Part shown: positions 15,247 through 24,639 of the stretch, one piece after another | Numbering within the stretch: position 1 is the stretch's first letter | Layout of the letters: every line of letters starts with the position of its first letter | Origin: Clostridia bacterium | GTDB taxonomy: Bacteria; Bacillota; Clostridia; Oscillospirales; Acutalibacteraceae | Length of the DNA: 27,438 nucleotides | Assembly: GCA_900770165.1 (NCBI GenBank) | Contig: CAAGJJ010000066.1 | Span: 1-27,438 of the forward strand | Direction of reading: 5' to 3' | Notes under the pieces: generated by a model | Databases searched by the model: none | The model's input: the letters and a program-made list of their open reading frames with translations, nothing else | What the model was told of the DNA's origin: nothing | Made by a program: the position numbers and the translations under genes

Positions 15247-16263
15247 TCATTGTAATGCTTTCTTATATTTTTTATTTTTCAATTTAAACAATATAGGAAT
15301 ATATAATATTTTATTTTTATTCCCAGGTATCAAATAAAAATAAGATGTATTTTTTAAAGCTTTTTGTATTTGTTCCTTTTCACAGATATTCTTAAGTCTG
15401 TTAATGTTAATTTGCAGTTCAGCCTCTGAAGAAACCCTTTTTAGGCTCTCTACACATGATTGTACAATTAATCTTGCGTAAAATGTCGAGATCTCTTTTT
15501 CCCACTTGTCTTGAATATTTAATTCTTTTCTTATCATCTCCATCGCAAAAATAATCTTTTCGTTGTTCTCCAAAAGATTTGGGTGATAATGCGATGTAAC
15601 AGATTCACCAGTTCTTCTATAATAATAAATTTTCTGTCTAGTTGCTAATATTTTCTTCGCCATATTATATGCATGAAAGCAAAATACAGCATCTTCCGTT
15701 AATGCAACTCCCACTGGAAATCTAATATTGTTATTTATTAGAAATTCTCTCCTGAAGAATTTCCCCCAACATGCCCAATTATTGTAATTATCGACTAAAG
15801 CTATCTTATTGATACGTTTCTCATATCGCGCAAACTCTACAACTCCACATGATAAAATGTCATGAGAAATTGTTTTCAAAGTATAAAAATCCCCTTTATA
15901 GTCTTCATCTGTAGTGTATCCCGCCAGAATAATTTGTGCATCCTTAGCCTGTTCTTTGGACAACACTTCAAATGCATTATCTAAAAAGCAGTCATCTGCA
16001 TCTATAAAAGTAATCCACTCGGCAGTTGCCTCTTTAATACCTCTGTTTCTTGCCTTAGATACTCCTGAATTTTCTTGAGTTATAACCTTTGTATACAGAT
16101 GTTTCTCCGCCCATAAATTGCATATAGACAACGTATTATCTGTAGAACCATCGTCAATAACTATTATTTCACATTCTATCTCCTGTGCAACAATGCTGTC
16201 TAGACATTTTATAATCCATTTTTCTCCATTATAAACTGGAATTACAACAGAAACCGAAATCAT
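15247..16263 (-). CDS. GT2-family glycosyltransferase
   Basis: The 338-residue GT-A-fold enzyme shows VVIPVYNGEKW (6-16), VIDDGSTDNT (35-44), NSGVSKARNRG (65-75) and the metal-binding DAD in FIDADDCF (86-93). A LTEDAVFCFHAY acceptor-side motif lies in the middle. It matches the single-domain capsular glycosyltransferases that transfer hexoses to lipid-linked intermediates. No membrane segment is evident. The GGAG ribosome site is seven bases before the ATG, inside the end of the acyltransferase gene, with one base between stop and start. Donor and acceptor are unknown. Confidence 0.88.
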   Translation of the reverse strand: MISVSVVIPVYNGEKWIIKCLDSIVAQEIECEIIVIDDGSTDNTLSICNLWAEKHLYTKVITQENSGVSKARNRGIKEATAEWITFIDADDCFLDNAFEVLSKEQAKDAQIILAGYTTDEDYKGDFYTLKTISHDILSCGVVEFARYEKRINKIALVDNYNNWACWGKFFRREFLINNNIRFPVGVALTEDAVFCFHAYNMAKKILATRQKIYYYRRTGESVTSHYHPNLLENNEKIIFAMEMIRKELNIQDKWEKEISTFYARLIVQSCVESLKRVSSEAELQININRLKNICEKEQIQKALKNTSYFYLIPGNKNKILYIPILFKLKNKKYKKALQ

Positions 16264-16264
16264 A

Positions 16265-17272
16265 CTACATCTCCCTCCAACGATAATATTTGGTAAGAAT
16301 TATATCTTTTGTTTTATCTATAACAAATACCATAAAGATTGTGCAAACAAGAACCATCACTGGCTGACTCCATATAAACCACACTTTCTGGGAAATATTC
16401 AATACCGTCGATAATTTTATAAAAATATCTTTAACAATCCAGTGATAAATATAAATTTCCATTGACATCTTACTTCCTAAATCAACAAGATACGAACTTT
16501 TCTGAATATCGGGATATCTTAATGCAAGCACGAAAGCTGATATCGCCAAACCTATGCTCCCCAGTGTAAACTGCAGATTACCAATAAAGCACCTTTCTAA
16601 TGCAATAATAATCAAACTAACAGCCAACAAATGTTTGATTTTATTTACAGAAATCAACTCATTCATACGTTGTTCATAGTGATGAATATAATGCCCTGAT
16701 AAAAACATTGGCATTCCATAAAACCAGACATTCCGTACATAAATGAACATACCCCCTCTTCCTGTTCCTGTCATATATACCATAAACAGTATTGCGATTG
16801 CACATAACAGAGGAGCAGTTCTATATGCCATCTTAATCATCTGATATTTTTCCAGTAAAAGCAATAAGATGTAACAGTATATTAATGCCAACATAAACCA
16901 TAGATGTCCAATAATGATATCTTCATTAATAATAATTAGCTTTGTCCATTCTCTCCAATCCAAACTTTGAATCCAGGATATCACACTATTCCATCCGGCA
17001 CCAACATACCGGACAAAAAGCCCCCAGACAAAATATGTTCCAAATGCCCATAACGTTCTTTTTAAATTACGTATTAATCTGGTTTTATTCTTAGCAAATG
17101 ATTTTTCCAAATCACTATAATAAGAATAATAACCGGAAATAATAAAGAACAGTGCTACTCCCGCTCTTGCATATGCAATAAGCAATTTGCCAAAAACTGT
17201 CGGGAATTGAATATGTATAAACACAATACCTATACATGCAATTCCCTTTAACCAATTCAAGCGTTGATTCAT
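16265..17272 (-). CDS. Acyltransferase-3-family membrane protein, copy 1
   Basis: The 335-residue protein has about ten membrane segments. The N-terminal LNWLKGIACIGIVFIHIQF and then ALFFIISGYYSYY match the acyltransferase-3 (OafA/WecH/NodX-like) family, whose members carry acetyl or similar groups across the membrane onto sugars. The conserved histidine of the first segment is present (VFIHIQF). The gene follows the iron-sulphur protein gene by five bases with no good ribosome site of its own, so it is probably translated by coupling. It is likely to O-acetylate the polysaccharide; the position of attachment is unknown. Confidence 0.85.
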   Translation of the reverse strand: MNQRLNWLKGIACIGIVFIHIQFPTVFGKLLIAYARAGVALFFIISGYYSYYSDLEKSFAKNKTRLIRNLKRTLWAFGTYFVWGLFVRYVGAGWNSVISWIQSLDWREWTKLIIINEDIIIGHLWFMLALIYCYILLLLLEKYQMIKMAYRTAPLLCAIAILFMVYMTGTGRGGMFIYVRNVWFYGMPMFLSGHYIHHYEQRMNELISVNKIKHLLAVSLIIIALERCFIGNLQFTLGSIGLAISAFVLALRYPDIQKSSYLVDLGSKMSMEIYIYHWIVKDIFIKLSTVLNISQKVWFIWSQPVMVLVCTIFMVFVIDKTKDIILTKYYRWREM

Positions 17273-17277
17273 CTTAT

Positions 17278-18399
17278 TTATCTCACTTTCTTAATGACAC
17301 GCATTTTCTCCAAAATCAGTCTCATCCACATCTTCGGATAACACAGTCGTGCAGCCCAAGTCCATCCCAATTTAGGATAAAGTTGCTGGAACCTGTCAGA
17401 CTTTGAATATTTATATGAGGGTCTTGTCAATTGAGGATTTCCTTCTATCGCTTCCTCTATCGTTCTCTCATATAACATAACGCTATCATTCAGTTCTTTT
17501 ATGAGTTCGGAACCTTTTGTTGTATTAACCAACACAAGAGAAACCTTCCTTTTTTCCGGATTATCAAAAGTTATTTTCTTTCCAATCCCCCAGAAATCCC
17601 CTAATGTTATGTCCCCTACCCGTTTTTCCTGAGCATAATCACAACGATAACAAGATTCTCGACAAAACAAACAATCCATAAATCCCCTCATATAATACGA
17701 TTGGCGAATGGAATATACCTGGCACTTATCCGGATAATCGAACGTAAAACCATACCCATAATCTCCTCTGAATTTAACATTGTCCAACTTCTCAATATCT
17801 GCTATTTTATGAAGCTCTTTCAGGTATATCTCACGGCTTGGCACCCCATGACACACCAAATCTATGGTTATAAGATTCTTGTATTCCTGCCCAAGATAGG
17901 CGTATAGACCAGCAATCTGGCACGGAGTCCCTGTAAACAAAACCAGTTTTTCTGCCACAAGATCCTTGTGAACTGTTTTGTAACAGTCTCCTATCCAGCT
18001 ATGTACATACTTTGATCCACACAATCTGTCTATCTCTTCAACACTATCCACACGGATATGTTCAACCTGCCACTGATCATTATATGCAGCACCGTAGACA
18101 ACGCCGTTCTTTTCAATAACTTTTCTTGCTAAAAGTGCTCCAATCCCACCTGATGTAGATTTCTTCTGCTGATTCAAATCCTTATTCCATCCGGCATATG
18201 TATTAACAGACTCTTTTTTATTTATTTTTTTTAACCTCTCACATACTTTGGAGCATATCCCACAATGAACACAGGCTGCCTTGTCTATCTGAGGATAAAT
18301 ATGACCATTTTCACCTGTTTTCATAGTAATACACTGCTTTGGACAACTCTCCACACATGCAAAGCATCCTGTACATGTTTCTCGACTACATAACTGCAT
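17278..18399 (-). CDS. F420-hydrogenase/dehydrogenase beta-like iron-sulphur protein, copy 2
   Basis: The 373-residue product has the same architecture as the protein at 11770-12996. Two 4Fe-4S motifs lie at Cys 9/12/15/19 and 43/46/49/53, followed by STSGGIGALLARK, VLFTGTPCQIAGL, LVCHGVPS and CYRCDYAQEKRVGDITLGDFWG. The two copies have clearly diverged. The start at 18399 is set by GAGGTG six bases upstream; an in-frame upstream ATG (18420) would overlap the preceding gene. One base separates it from the pyruvyl-transferase gene, so the pair is probably coupled. Function in the polysaccharide pathway is unknown; a reductive or flavin-based step on a sugar or lipid intermediate is conceivable. 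Confidence 0.85.
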   Translation of the reverse strand: MQLCSRETCTGCFACVESCPKQCITMKTGENGHIYPQIDKAACVHCGICSKVCERLKKINKKESVNTYAGWNKDLNQQKKSTSGGIGALLARKVIEKNGVVYGAAYNDQWQVEHIRVDSVEEIDRLCGSKYVHSWIGDCYKTVHKDLVAEKLVLFTGTPCQIAGLYAYLGQEYKNLITIDLVCHGVPSREIYLKELHKIADIEKLDNVKFRGDYGYGFTFDYPDKCQVYSIRQSYYMRGFMDCLFCRESCYRCDYAQEKRVGDITLGDFWGIGKKITFDNPEKRKVSLVLVNTTKGSELIKELNDSVMLYERTIEEAIEGNPQLTRPSYKYSKSDRFQQLYPKLGWTWAARLCYPKMWMRLILEKMRVIKKVR

Positions 18400-18400
18400 A

Positions 18401-19528
18401 TTACACCTCTTTTTGATCAATATTATTACGCAGGTAAGCCTCTGCTTCCTTAATCATCTTTTCTAATTTCATATTACTCTGACCATAATTCAATCCATCT
18501 CTAGTGATAATATCTGGTCCATTTGTTGTATTTACGATGCGATTCTCAAGCCCGAGTGCAGACAATAAGGTGTTAATTCTAACATCTCTTTTATCTAAAT
18601 CTTCCGAACAGAATGAATAAAATTCCTTATTATAAATTACTGAAAAAGCAGTACCATGAAATGAATCGGTCAAAACCAAACTTGCATTTTTAATATAAGA
18701 TAAGAAATCCCCTGGAGCCACTTCACTAGCAACAGAAACACCGTTTCGAAATGCGCGCAAAGTTCCTACTCCAGAATACATGGTTATCAATTTTAATTTT
18801 AATTTCTTTGCAATTTCCTTGGCACAATGCAATACTTCCGGCTGCATAGTAATTGAATAGAAAAATATATATTCTTCATCAATTTTTCTCTTTGCACAAA
18901 TTTTTTCATACTGTTCTTTTTTTAACAGCAAAGAAGGATCAATAAGCACAGGTACATTCTTCATCCCCATAAATTTTTCAATTTTTTCTGCCCCTGAGTA
19001 TTCTCTTACTGAAACAGCCTGAAAATCAGACAATGCATCCTGCACCTTCTGATCCCTTGGCAACATAAATGTACCATTACCAACACTTGGTGCATATGCT
19101 ATCTTAACTGGTTTCTTCACACCATAAAAGAAATAATCCACACTAAAATCTTTCGTGTTCGTATTCCATATCTGGTCACTTCCTGCGATTAAGATATCAT
19201 ATTCATCTCCCATTTCTGCGATATTGCCTTCATAGTATTTCTTAGCACTGATTCTAAGATCTTTTTTTAAAAATTCTTCAAAACTGTCTTTTCGTTTTGT
19301 AACTAATGGATAATACTTCAATGCGATTATATTACGTAAAACATTACGAATGGAATGATTTTTAACAAATAGACTTTGAATTTCCCTGATGTTCGGCGGA
19401 TAATAATCAATTATTTCAATCCTGCTATCAGGATACATCTCTATTAATTTATTTTGAAGTGCATATGCCTGTAAAACCGAACCATAATTATATGAGTGAT
19501 GAAATGTCATCGTTCCAATCTTTTTCAT
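18401..19528 (-). CDS. Polysaccharide pyruvyl transferase-family protein, copy 2
   Basis: The 375-residue protein has TFHHSYNYGSVLQAYAL at the start, IAGSDQIWN at about 115-123, SVREYSGAEKI in the middle and SLVLTDSFHGTAFSVIY near the end. This is the same WcaK/CsaB-type family and length as the protein at 13007-14134. It may add pyruvate to a sugar of the repeat unit. Its ATG overlaps the wzx stop by four bases (ATGA), so the flippase and this enzyme are coupled, and the iron-sulphur protein gene follows after one base. The order transferase then iron-sulphur protein is the same in both copies in this locus, which argues that the pair works together. Confidence 0.85.
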   Translation of the reverse strand: MKKIGTMTFHHSYNYGSVLQAYALQNKLIEMYPDSRIEIIDYYPPNIREIQSLFVKNHSIRNVLRNIIALKYYPLVTKRKDSFEEFLKKDLRISAKKYYEGNIAEMGDEYDILIAGSDQIWNTNTKDFSVDYFFYGVKKPVKIAYAPSVGNGTFMLPRDQKVQDALSDFQAVSVREYSGAEKIEKFMGMKNVPVLIDPSLLLKKEQYEKICAKRKIDEEYIFFYSITMQPEVLHCAKEIAKKLKLKLITMYSGVGTLRAFRNGVSVASEVAPGDFLSYIKNASLVLTDSFHGTAFSVIYNKEFYSFCSEDLDKRDVRINTLLSALGLENRIVNTTNGPDIITRDGLNYGQSNMKLEKMIKEAEAYLRNNIDQKEV

Positions 19529-21081
19529 GAGTATTTTCTTCCCCTCTTTGTATTATTCTTAACAAATCCTATTGCATAGTGAAACTCCTCTGTCCTACAA
19601 TAGACTAATAAATAAATCAAATTTGGTATTATGCAAACAATTAAAAACTTTAAAACAAACTCTTGAAGTCCATTAACAAGATTAAAGTTACATGTAATAA
19701 AAGTTAAAACCATAGAACCTATTACAATACTAATGTAAAAAGCTAAATGCTTTAAATAATTTTTCAGTAAATTTATATCAAATATATAAGTAAAAACGTT
19801 ATGAACCAACCAAGGGATACTTATACAAAATACACTTATTATAGTTGAAAGCAATATTCCATATATACCAATTATGTTTACTAGCATAAGGTTCAGAATC
19901 AAATTAGCTACTCCCGAAATTAATGGACGAAATCTATCCTGATGCCAAATTCCCATTCCATCTTTGTAAACGCTTAGCAGGCAAACTATCTCCTTACCCA
20001 CAAAATATAAACAAAATAATGGCACCATTTGGAAATCCAACATCAAATCTTGTCCTACCCAAATTTCCATAACTGGCTGATATAAACAAATCATTCCACA
20101 ACACGAAAAGCCTATGAACCAAAAAATAATAAATGTCATTTTTTTTAAATCCCCATAGTTCTTTTCCTTTGTTTCTGTGACCATACTATTTCCCACTCCA
20201 GCAAGAACAGATGAGTATAATATTGTAAAAAATCCCATCACTGCTGTCAATATATAAAAATAATTTTGGTATATAGCGAGTACTCTTAAACCTAAAAAAG
20301 AAGAAATAACTATTGTATCCGCAGAATCTACAATGGTACCGCCTAATTTTGATGTAAAAAGATCCCTGACTCTTGCATTAATTTTCTTTTTTTCTTCACT
20401 TCGCAAGTTACCTTTTGGACTATACTGAGGATATCTCTTTTTTGACACTATAGCAGTAATTATGTTATTAAGTATCTGAGTTACTAAAATAGCAATCACG
20501 TAATAATAATAATTTTTAAACAAATACAATACAAGTATTTGTGCAATATATTTACAAGTATTTGTAAATAAAGTTATTTTACTTATTAAATCATTTCTTT
20601 GGTATGCACTTAATATACTGTTTCTATACGCAAATAGCCAATATGTTAACACAGTTGCTAATAAGTTAAGCATATACAATGCATATATATTGATATCAGC
20701 TGGTATATTTCCAGATATTAATTTAGGCATAAATGGTAATACGATAAGCCCTCCTGTTAAAACCAGTCCACCTATAACCCTATAATAAATTTTATACAGC
20801 TTCATTAACGCACATATTTTATCTTCATCATTCTCTGCTATAGGCTTGTACATAGAAAAAGTCATGGCACTGCCTACACCTAGCTCTGCTAAATTTAAAA
20901 CTTGTAAAATAGACGTAAATAGACTATTAAGTCCCAAATACTCTACCCCAAGTAAATAAATCATCACCGTTCTCATTACAAACGGCAAGACAATATTATA
21001 TATATTTAAGATAACACCAAAAAAAATGTTTCTCGATGCATTTTTCGAACGTTCAATTTTCATTTTTATACTTGTCTCCAT
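19525..21081 (-). CDS. wzx: Wzx-type polysaccharide flippase
   Basis: The 518-residue protein has 12 to 14 hydrophobic segments and matches the MOP/PST flippases that turn undecaprenyl-linked repeat units across the membrane. Typical features are an N-terminal NASRNIFFGVILNIYNIVLPFVMR, then YLGLNSLFTSILQVLNLAELGVGSAMTF near residues 47-77, a central basic loop (KKRYPQYSPKG), and DLFTSKLGGTIVDSADTIVISSFLG after it, a hallmark of capsule flippases of Firmicutes. It is followed by the pyruvyl-transferase gene with a 4-base overlap and preceded by the polymerase after seven bases. The call is from overall pattern. Confidence 0.88.
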   Translation of the reverse strand: METSIKMKIERSKNASRNIFFGVILNIYNIVLPFVMRTVMIYLLGVEYLGLNSLFTSILQVLNLAELGVGSAMTFSMYKPIAENDEDKICALMKLYKIYYRVIGGLVLTGGLIVLPFMPKLISGNIPADINIYALYMLNLLATVLTYWLFAYRNSILSAYQRNDLISKITLFTNTCKYIAQILVLYLFKNYYYYVIAILVTQILNNIITAIVSKKRYPQYSPKGNLRSEEKKKINARVRDLFTSKLGGTIVDSADTIVISSFLGLRVLAIYQNYFYILTAVMGFFTILYSSVLAGVGNSMVTETKEKNYGDLKKMTFIIFWFIGFSCCGMICLYQPVMEIWVGQDLMLDFQMVPLFCLYFVGKEIVCLLSVYKDGMGIWHQDRFRPLISGVANLILNLMLVNIIGIYGILLSTIISVFCISIPWLVHNVFTYIFDINLLKNYLKHLAFYISIVIGSMVLTFITCNFNLVNGLQEFVLKFLIVCIIPNLIYLLVYCRTEEFHYAIGFVKNNTKRGRKYS

Positions 21082-21088
21082 CTATTAT

Positions 21089-22357
21089 CTAATAATGTAA
21101 CTCATTTCTATTAAAGAAAAAACCCAGAAACAAAACCCAGTATATATAACTATATACACCAGAAGGATTAATTAAATTTGTTTCTGTTGCTGAAACAAAC
21201 AACATACATATCCAAAGTGCAATAATATGTTTCTGCATTAAATCAACTTGTCCTAATCTAATCCTTTTTAAATATTGAATTGTAATCATAAGTAATGGTA
21301 AAAAAATCATTAACGCACCTATATATCCCGTTGAACAAATGGTATATACATAAAAACCATCCATAGGCTTCGTTCCGTACCCAAATATATCTGATAAAAA
21401 TCCTGAAAATGGGACATACCCTAAACCTATTAATTGATTTGCATAACTTTTGAATATGTCAAAATTTATCTGTAGAAAATGACTTCGATTATCGCCCGCA
21501 ATGAATACATAATATATATATACTACTATAATGAATACTGAACATAATAGAATGTAATATTTGGTTTTTTTTCTCCAACTACGATAAAATATGCTCTCTG
21601 AACACAATAATCTAGATATAACATAGAAAACAACACTTGCCAAAACAGCACCTCTTGTCTGTGTTGATATAATAACAAGAATTGAAATCAGTCCACTTAT
21701 CAAAATATATATTTCGTATAAAGTCCATTTTTTATTAATAATCGACTTCTTCCCTAAACATACTCTCCATACAATCATTGATAAAACTAATGAAGTCATT
21801 GCTAAATATGCTGCTCTATTAGTGGCTGAAAGTCCAAACGTAAATCTTACTCTTACAACTTTTCCAAACAACCCTGGCAAAAATTTTATTGGTGCAATTC
21901 CATTAAAATTTGTTATATAACAATAGTTCATAAAAAGAGACACGAAAATCTGCGCACATATAAGAAAATATTTTTCCAAGCCATTCTTGTAAACGTATTG
22001 TGTTGTTAGAATAATCGCTAACCAAAATATACACATAGCAATTCCATTATCTCTGATTTGCGTACGCAAAGTATCTGGTACAATCAAAAACCCAAAAATC
22101 ATAGTATGTGCCATCATTAATCCTACAATCATAAAAAACATTTTATTTTTTATAATCCAACCTGATTTTAATGTTAAAAACATCATATACAGAACAAATA
22201 AATACCGTATGTAATAAATAAATCTATTTCCAGTTTTTGAATAGAATGCTATAGAAAGCAAAAAAATTCCTATAAATGTTAATACCTGCAAAGCCCCTTT
22301 ATCCAGATTCTTATGATACAGTATTCTTCCATTATTACTTTCTGATTTCATCTCCAT
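21089..22357 (-). CDS. wzy: Wzy-like polysaccharide polymerase
   Basis: The 422-residue protein has about ten or eleven hydrophobic segments and a large external loop with GLGYVPFSGFLSDIFGYG (about 310-327), plus QTRGAVLASVVFYVISR, which resembles the O-antigen ligase/polymerase pattern. Wzy polymerases are poorly conserved, and the call rests on topology and on its place beside the flippase. It would link repeat units at the outer face of the membrane. The start is ATG at 22357, with a GAAGAG-type ribosome site about eight bases ahead; a second ATG lies two codons later. Confidence 0.75.
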   Translation of the reverse strand: MEMKSESNNGRILYHKNLDKGALQVLTFIGIFLLSIAFYSKTGNRFIYYIRYLFVLYMMFLTLKSGWIIKNKMFFMIVGLMMAHTMIFGFLIVPDTLRTQIRDNGIAMCIFWLAIILTTQYVYKNGLEKYFLICAQIFVSLFMNYCYITNFNGIAPIKFLPGLFGKVVRVRFTFGLSATNRAAYLAMTSLVLSMIVWRVCLGKKSIINKKWTLYEIYILISGLISILVIISTQTRGAVLASVVFYVISRLLCSESIFYRSWRKKTKYYILLCSVFIIVVYIYYVFIAGDNRSHFLQINFDIFKSYANQLIGLGYVPFSGFLSDIFGYGTKPMDGFYVYTICSTGYIGALMIFLPLLMITIQYLKRIRLGQVDLMQKHIIALWICMLFVSATETNLINPSGVYSYIYWVLFLGFFFNRNELHY

Positions 22358-22369
22358 AACACTTTCTCT

Positions 22370-23392
22370 TCACCTTATATTTTTTGTTTTCCCCTCCAGA
22401 AATGGTATATATCTACCGATCAAATAAATCGGTAGATACAGGGAAATTACCACCAGTATCACAACTACACAAGTCATTAATAACGGATAATCTGCTTCCA
22501 GTCCTAAGTGTATATAACGAGCAACCACACTTACTATTTTATTGACCAAAGACATTGCTTTCCCGTGTAAAGCAAAATACAGCATTGAATGAAGTCCGAC
22601 AAAACTAATCATTTTTGTTACAATATCATTTTTCTCTATACACATAGATAATGATATCATCCAAAAAATCCCATCTATTGAAAGGAGAAGATAAATTAAG
22701 ATTGAATTTCCATAATCTGAAAATGCGACATAATTTGTTTTTAAGAAATAAGAATTGATCCACAAAAGCAATATATAAACTGAGATTTCCAGTATTAACA
22801 TCCATCCACTTCTTAATTTTTCTTCTATTTTCTCCCCATAGATATTAAACAGCTTGCCAACCCCCATCCAGAAACAAACTGATCCCATACAGTCCAGATG
22901 CCAAGGCAGACTGCTTCCATCTATACGTTTCCATATAACACTTGAGGAAAGTAATATAAATAATAAACCAACAAAAAGATGTATTCTCTTTCTGTCCAAT
23001 AACTTAATAACAAAATAAAAGATCAAGCATCCTTCAAACATTGCTGCGATAAACCACAGCCTATTCCCACCACGGCCATTTTGTAATAGCAGTTCAATGA
23101 TCTGTTTCTGCAAGGGTATTTTTTCATTGAATGTTAAAAGCTGCGTCAAAAAAATGTTAATCAACCCCAACGATAACCACGGAATGAAAAGCCCTTTGAT
23201 TTTTCCTTTTAGAAAAGAAGCAAAATTATCCTTGCAATTAAAAGTATATCCACCAGTAAAAAAGAATGCAGTCAAAAATACCGGTGCAAAAAAGCTCATA
23301 GGCACACTTGGATGGTATTCCACATGTGAATATATCACCATCAGCATCGCTAAGCCCTTCATAATATCCAGCCATTTAATTCTTTTCTTCAA
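22370..23392 (-). CDS. Acyltransferase-3-family membrane protein, copy 2
   Basis: The 340-residue protein has about ten membrane segments and the family start KRIKWLDIMKGLAMLMVIYSHVEY followed by FFFTGGYTF, FLKGKIKGLFIPWL and LWFIAAMF. It resembles the fucose 4-O-acetylase-like branch of acyltransferase 3. It should acylate a sugar of the lipid-linked unit or the polymer. I chose the TTG at 23392 because AGGAG lies ten bases before it and the family begins near KKRIKWLD. The more upstream TTG at 23410 has no ribosome site. It lies between the GT4 gene (19-base gap with this start) and the polymerase. Confidence 0.8.
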   Translation of the reverse strand: MKKRIKWLDIMKGLAMLMVIYSHVEYHPSVPMSFFAPVFLTAFFFTGGYTFNCKDNFASFLKGKIKGLFIPWLSLGLINIFLTQLLTFNEKIPLQKQIIELLLQNGRGGNRLWFIAAMFEGCLIFYFVIKLLDRKRIHLFVGLLFILLSSSVIWKRIDGSSLPWHLDCMGSVCFWMGVGKLFNIYGEKIEEKLRSGWMLILEISVYILLLWINSYFLKTNYVAFSDYGNSILIYLLLSIDGIFWMISLSMCIEKNDIVTKMISFVGLHSMLYFALHGKAMSLVNKIVSVVARYIHLGLEADYPLLMTCVVVILVVISLYLPIYLIGRYIPFLEGKTKNIR

Positions 23393-23411
23393 AATACTTT
23401 TTCTCCTCAAC

Positions 23412-24629
23412 TCAACGTATATTTTCGCGATATACCCGAATTATATTTTTGCCATATTCTTCAGCTGAAAATCTTTTTTCTGCAGTCGAAACAATATATT
23501 TTTCGTCTATATTGTTTACTTCTTTTTCCATTTTTACAATTGCTTCTGCAAGACTGTCAACATTTCCAACATGTGCAACAACTCCTGTCTTTCGATCTTC
23601 CACAAGTTCCGGAAGTCCCCCCATATCGCTCACGATGACAGGTTTACCTACCGCCATAGCTTCCATAATAGAATATGGTCCGTTCTCATACCATTCACTT
23701 GGAAGGCAGACACAGCAGCTGTTTCTTACTATATCCTTTAATTCTTGACCTTTCTTGAATCCAAGAAGTTTTACTTTAGATTCTATGCCCAGTTTCTTTA
23801 TCTGCTGTTCTATCTGCGTTTTTACAGGCCCATCTCCAACAATATAAAGTGGTTTTTTTACCTGTGCTTTTGCATACGCTCTTACAAGTGTGAGAATTCC
23901 TTTTTCACGACTCAATCGTCCGAAATACAGGAAATAATCCCCCGGCTTAGATGCTTCATACCGTGTATCACCTGGAAGAAAATTCGTCATATGCACTACA
24001 GGGCATGACACAATCCCCGCCTCCTCTATCTTCTTTTTGTAAAAGGCTGACGGAGTAATAACCATATCTATTTTCTTATAAGTTTTTCTTAACCGATATA
24101 CATATGCTTCAATAGTAGCCAAAAAGCTCTTAGCTTTGGAATCCTTCATACATCCATTCTTAAAGCAGTTCCAGTAGTTACCATGAAGACATTTCTCACA
24201 GACTTTTCCATGATTGAGCATCTGATAATTTGGACAGATACTTTTCAAATCATGTGCTGTATATACGATTGGAATATGATGCTTATATGCTACATCCACG
24301 ATTGATGCAGTCAGCTGACTCTGAAATATATTCAAATGAATAATATCTGGCTTTTCATCTTTTATAAGCTGTTCAAATTTTCTTCTGGCATCCAAAGAAT
24401 ACAACATTCTGGCGGCTGCTTTCGCAGTTTTAATCGCACCCATATGCGCATTAAAATCTACATTTTCCGCAAAATATTTCTCCTGTTTGCAAAAAACATT
24501 TTTTTTGTCCTTCATTGAGAAATAGACAACTTCAATCCCCTGTTCCTCCAGTAATTTTCCAAGCCCAAAGTAATATGTTTCCGAACCCCCTTTTATATAA
24601 TGGAACTTATTGACAAGTAATACTTTCAT
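23412..24629 (-). CDS. GT4-family glycosyltransferase with a cysteine cluster
   Basis: The 405-residue GT-B enzyme starts MKVLLVNKFHYIKGGSETYY, the donor-side glycine loop. TAHDLKSICPNYQM follows, then a cysteine group at 132, 144, 147, 155 and 160 (CEKCLHGNYWNCFKNGC), YFGRLSREKG at about 235-244, and E-x7-E in ENGPYSIMEA (Glu315 and Glu323). The cysteine group is typical of one GT4 branch in Firmicute capsule loci and may bind metal. The start at 24629 follows GGGAGG by five bases; the upstream ATG at 24647 would overlap the previous gene. It probably adds one of the first sugars of the repeat unit; donor unknown. Confidence 0.87.
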   Translation of the reverse strand: MKVLLVNKFHYIKGGSETYYFGLGKLLEEQGIEVVYFSMKDKKNVFCKQEKYFAENVDFNAHMGAIKTAKAAARMLYSLDARRKFEQLIKDEKPDIIHLNIFQSQLTASIVDVAYKHHIPIVYTAHDLKSICPNYQMLNHGKVCEKCLHGNYWNCFKNGCMKDSKAKSFLATIEAYVYRLRKTYKKIDMVITPSAFYKKKIEEAGIVSCPVVHMTNFLPGDTRYEASKPGDYFLYFGRLSREKGILTLVRAYAKAQVKKPLYIVGDGPVKTQIEQQIKKLGIESKVKLLGFKKGQELKDIVRNSCCVCLPSEWYENGPYSIMEAMAVGKPVIVSDMGGLPELVEDRKTGVVAHVGNVDSLAEAIVKMEKEVNNIDEKYIVSTAEKRFSAEEYGKNIIRVYRENIR

Positions 24630-24639
24630 AACAACCTCC

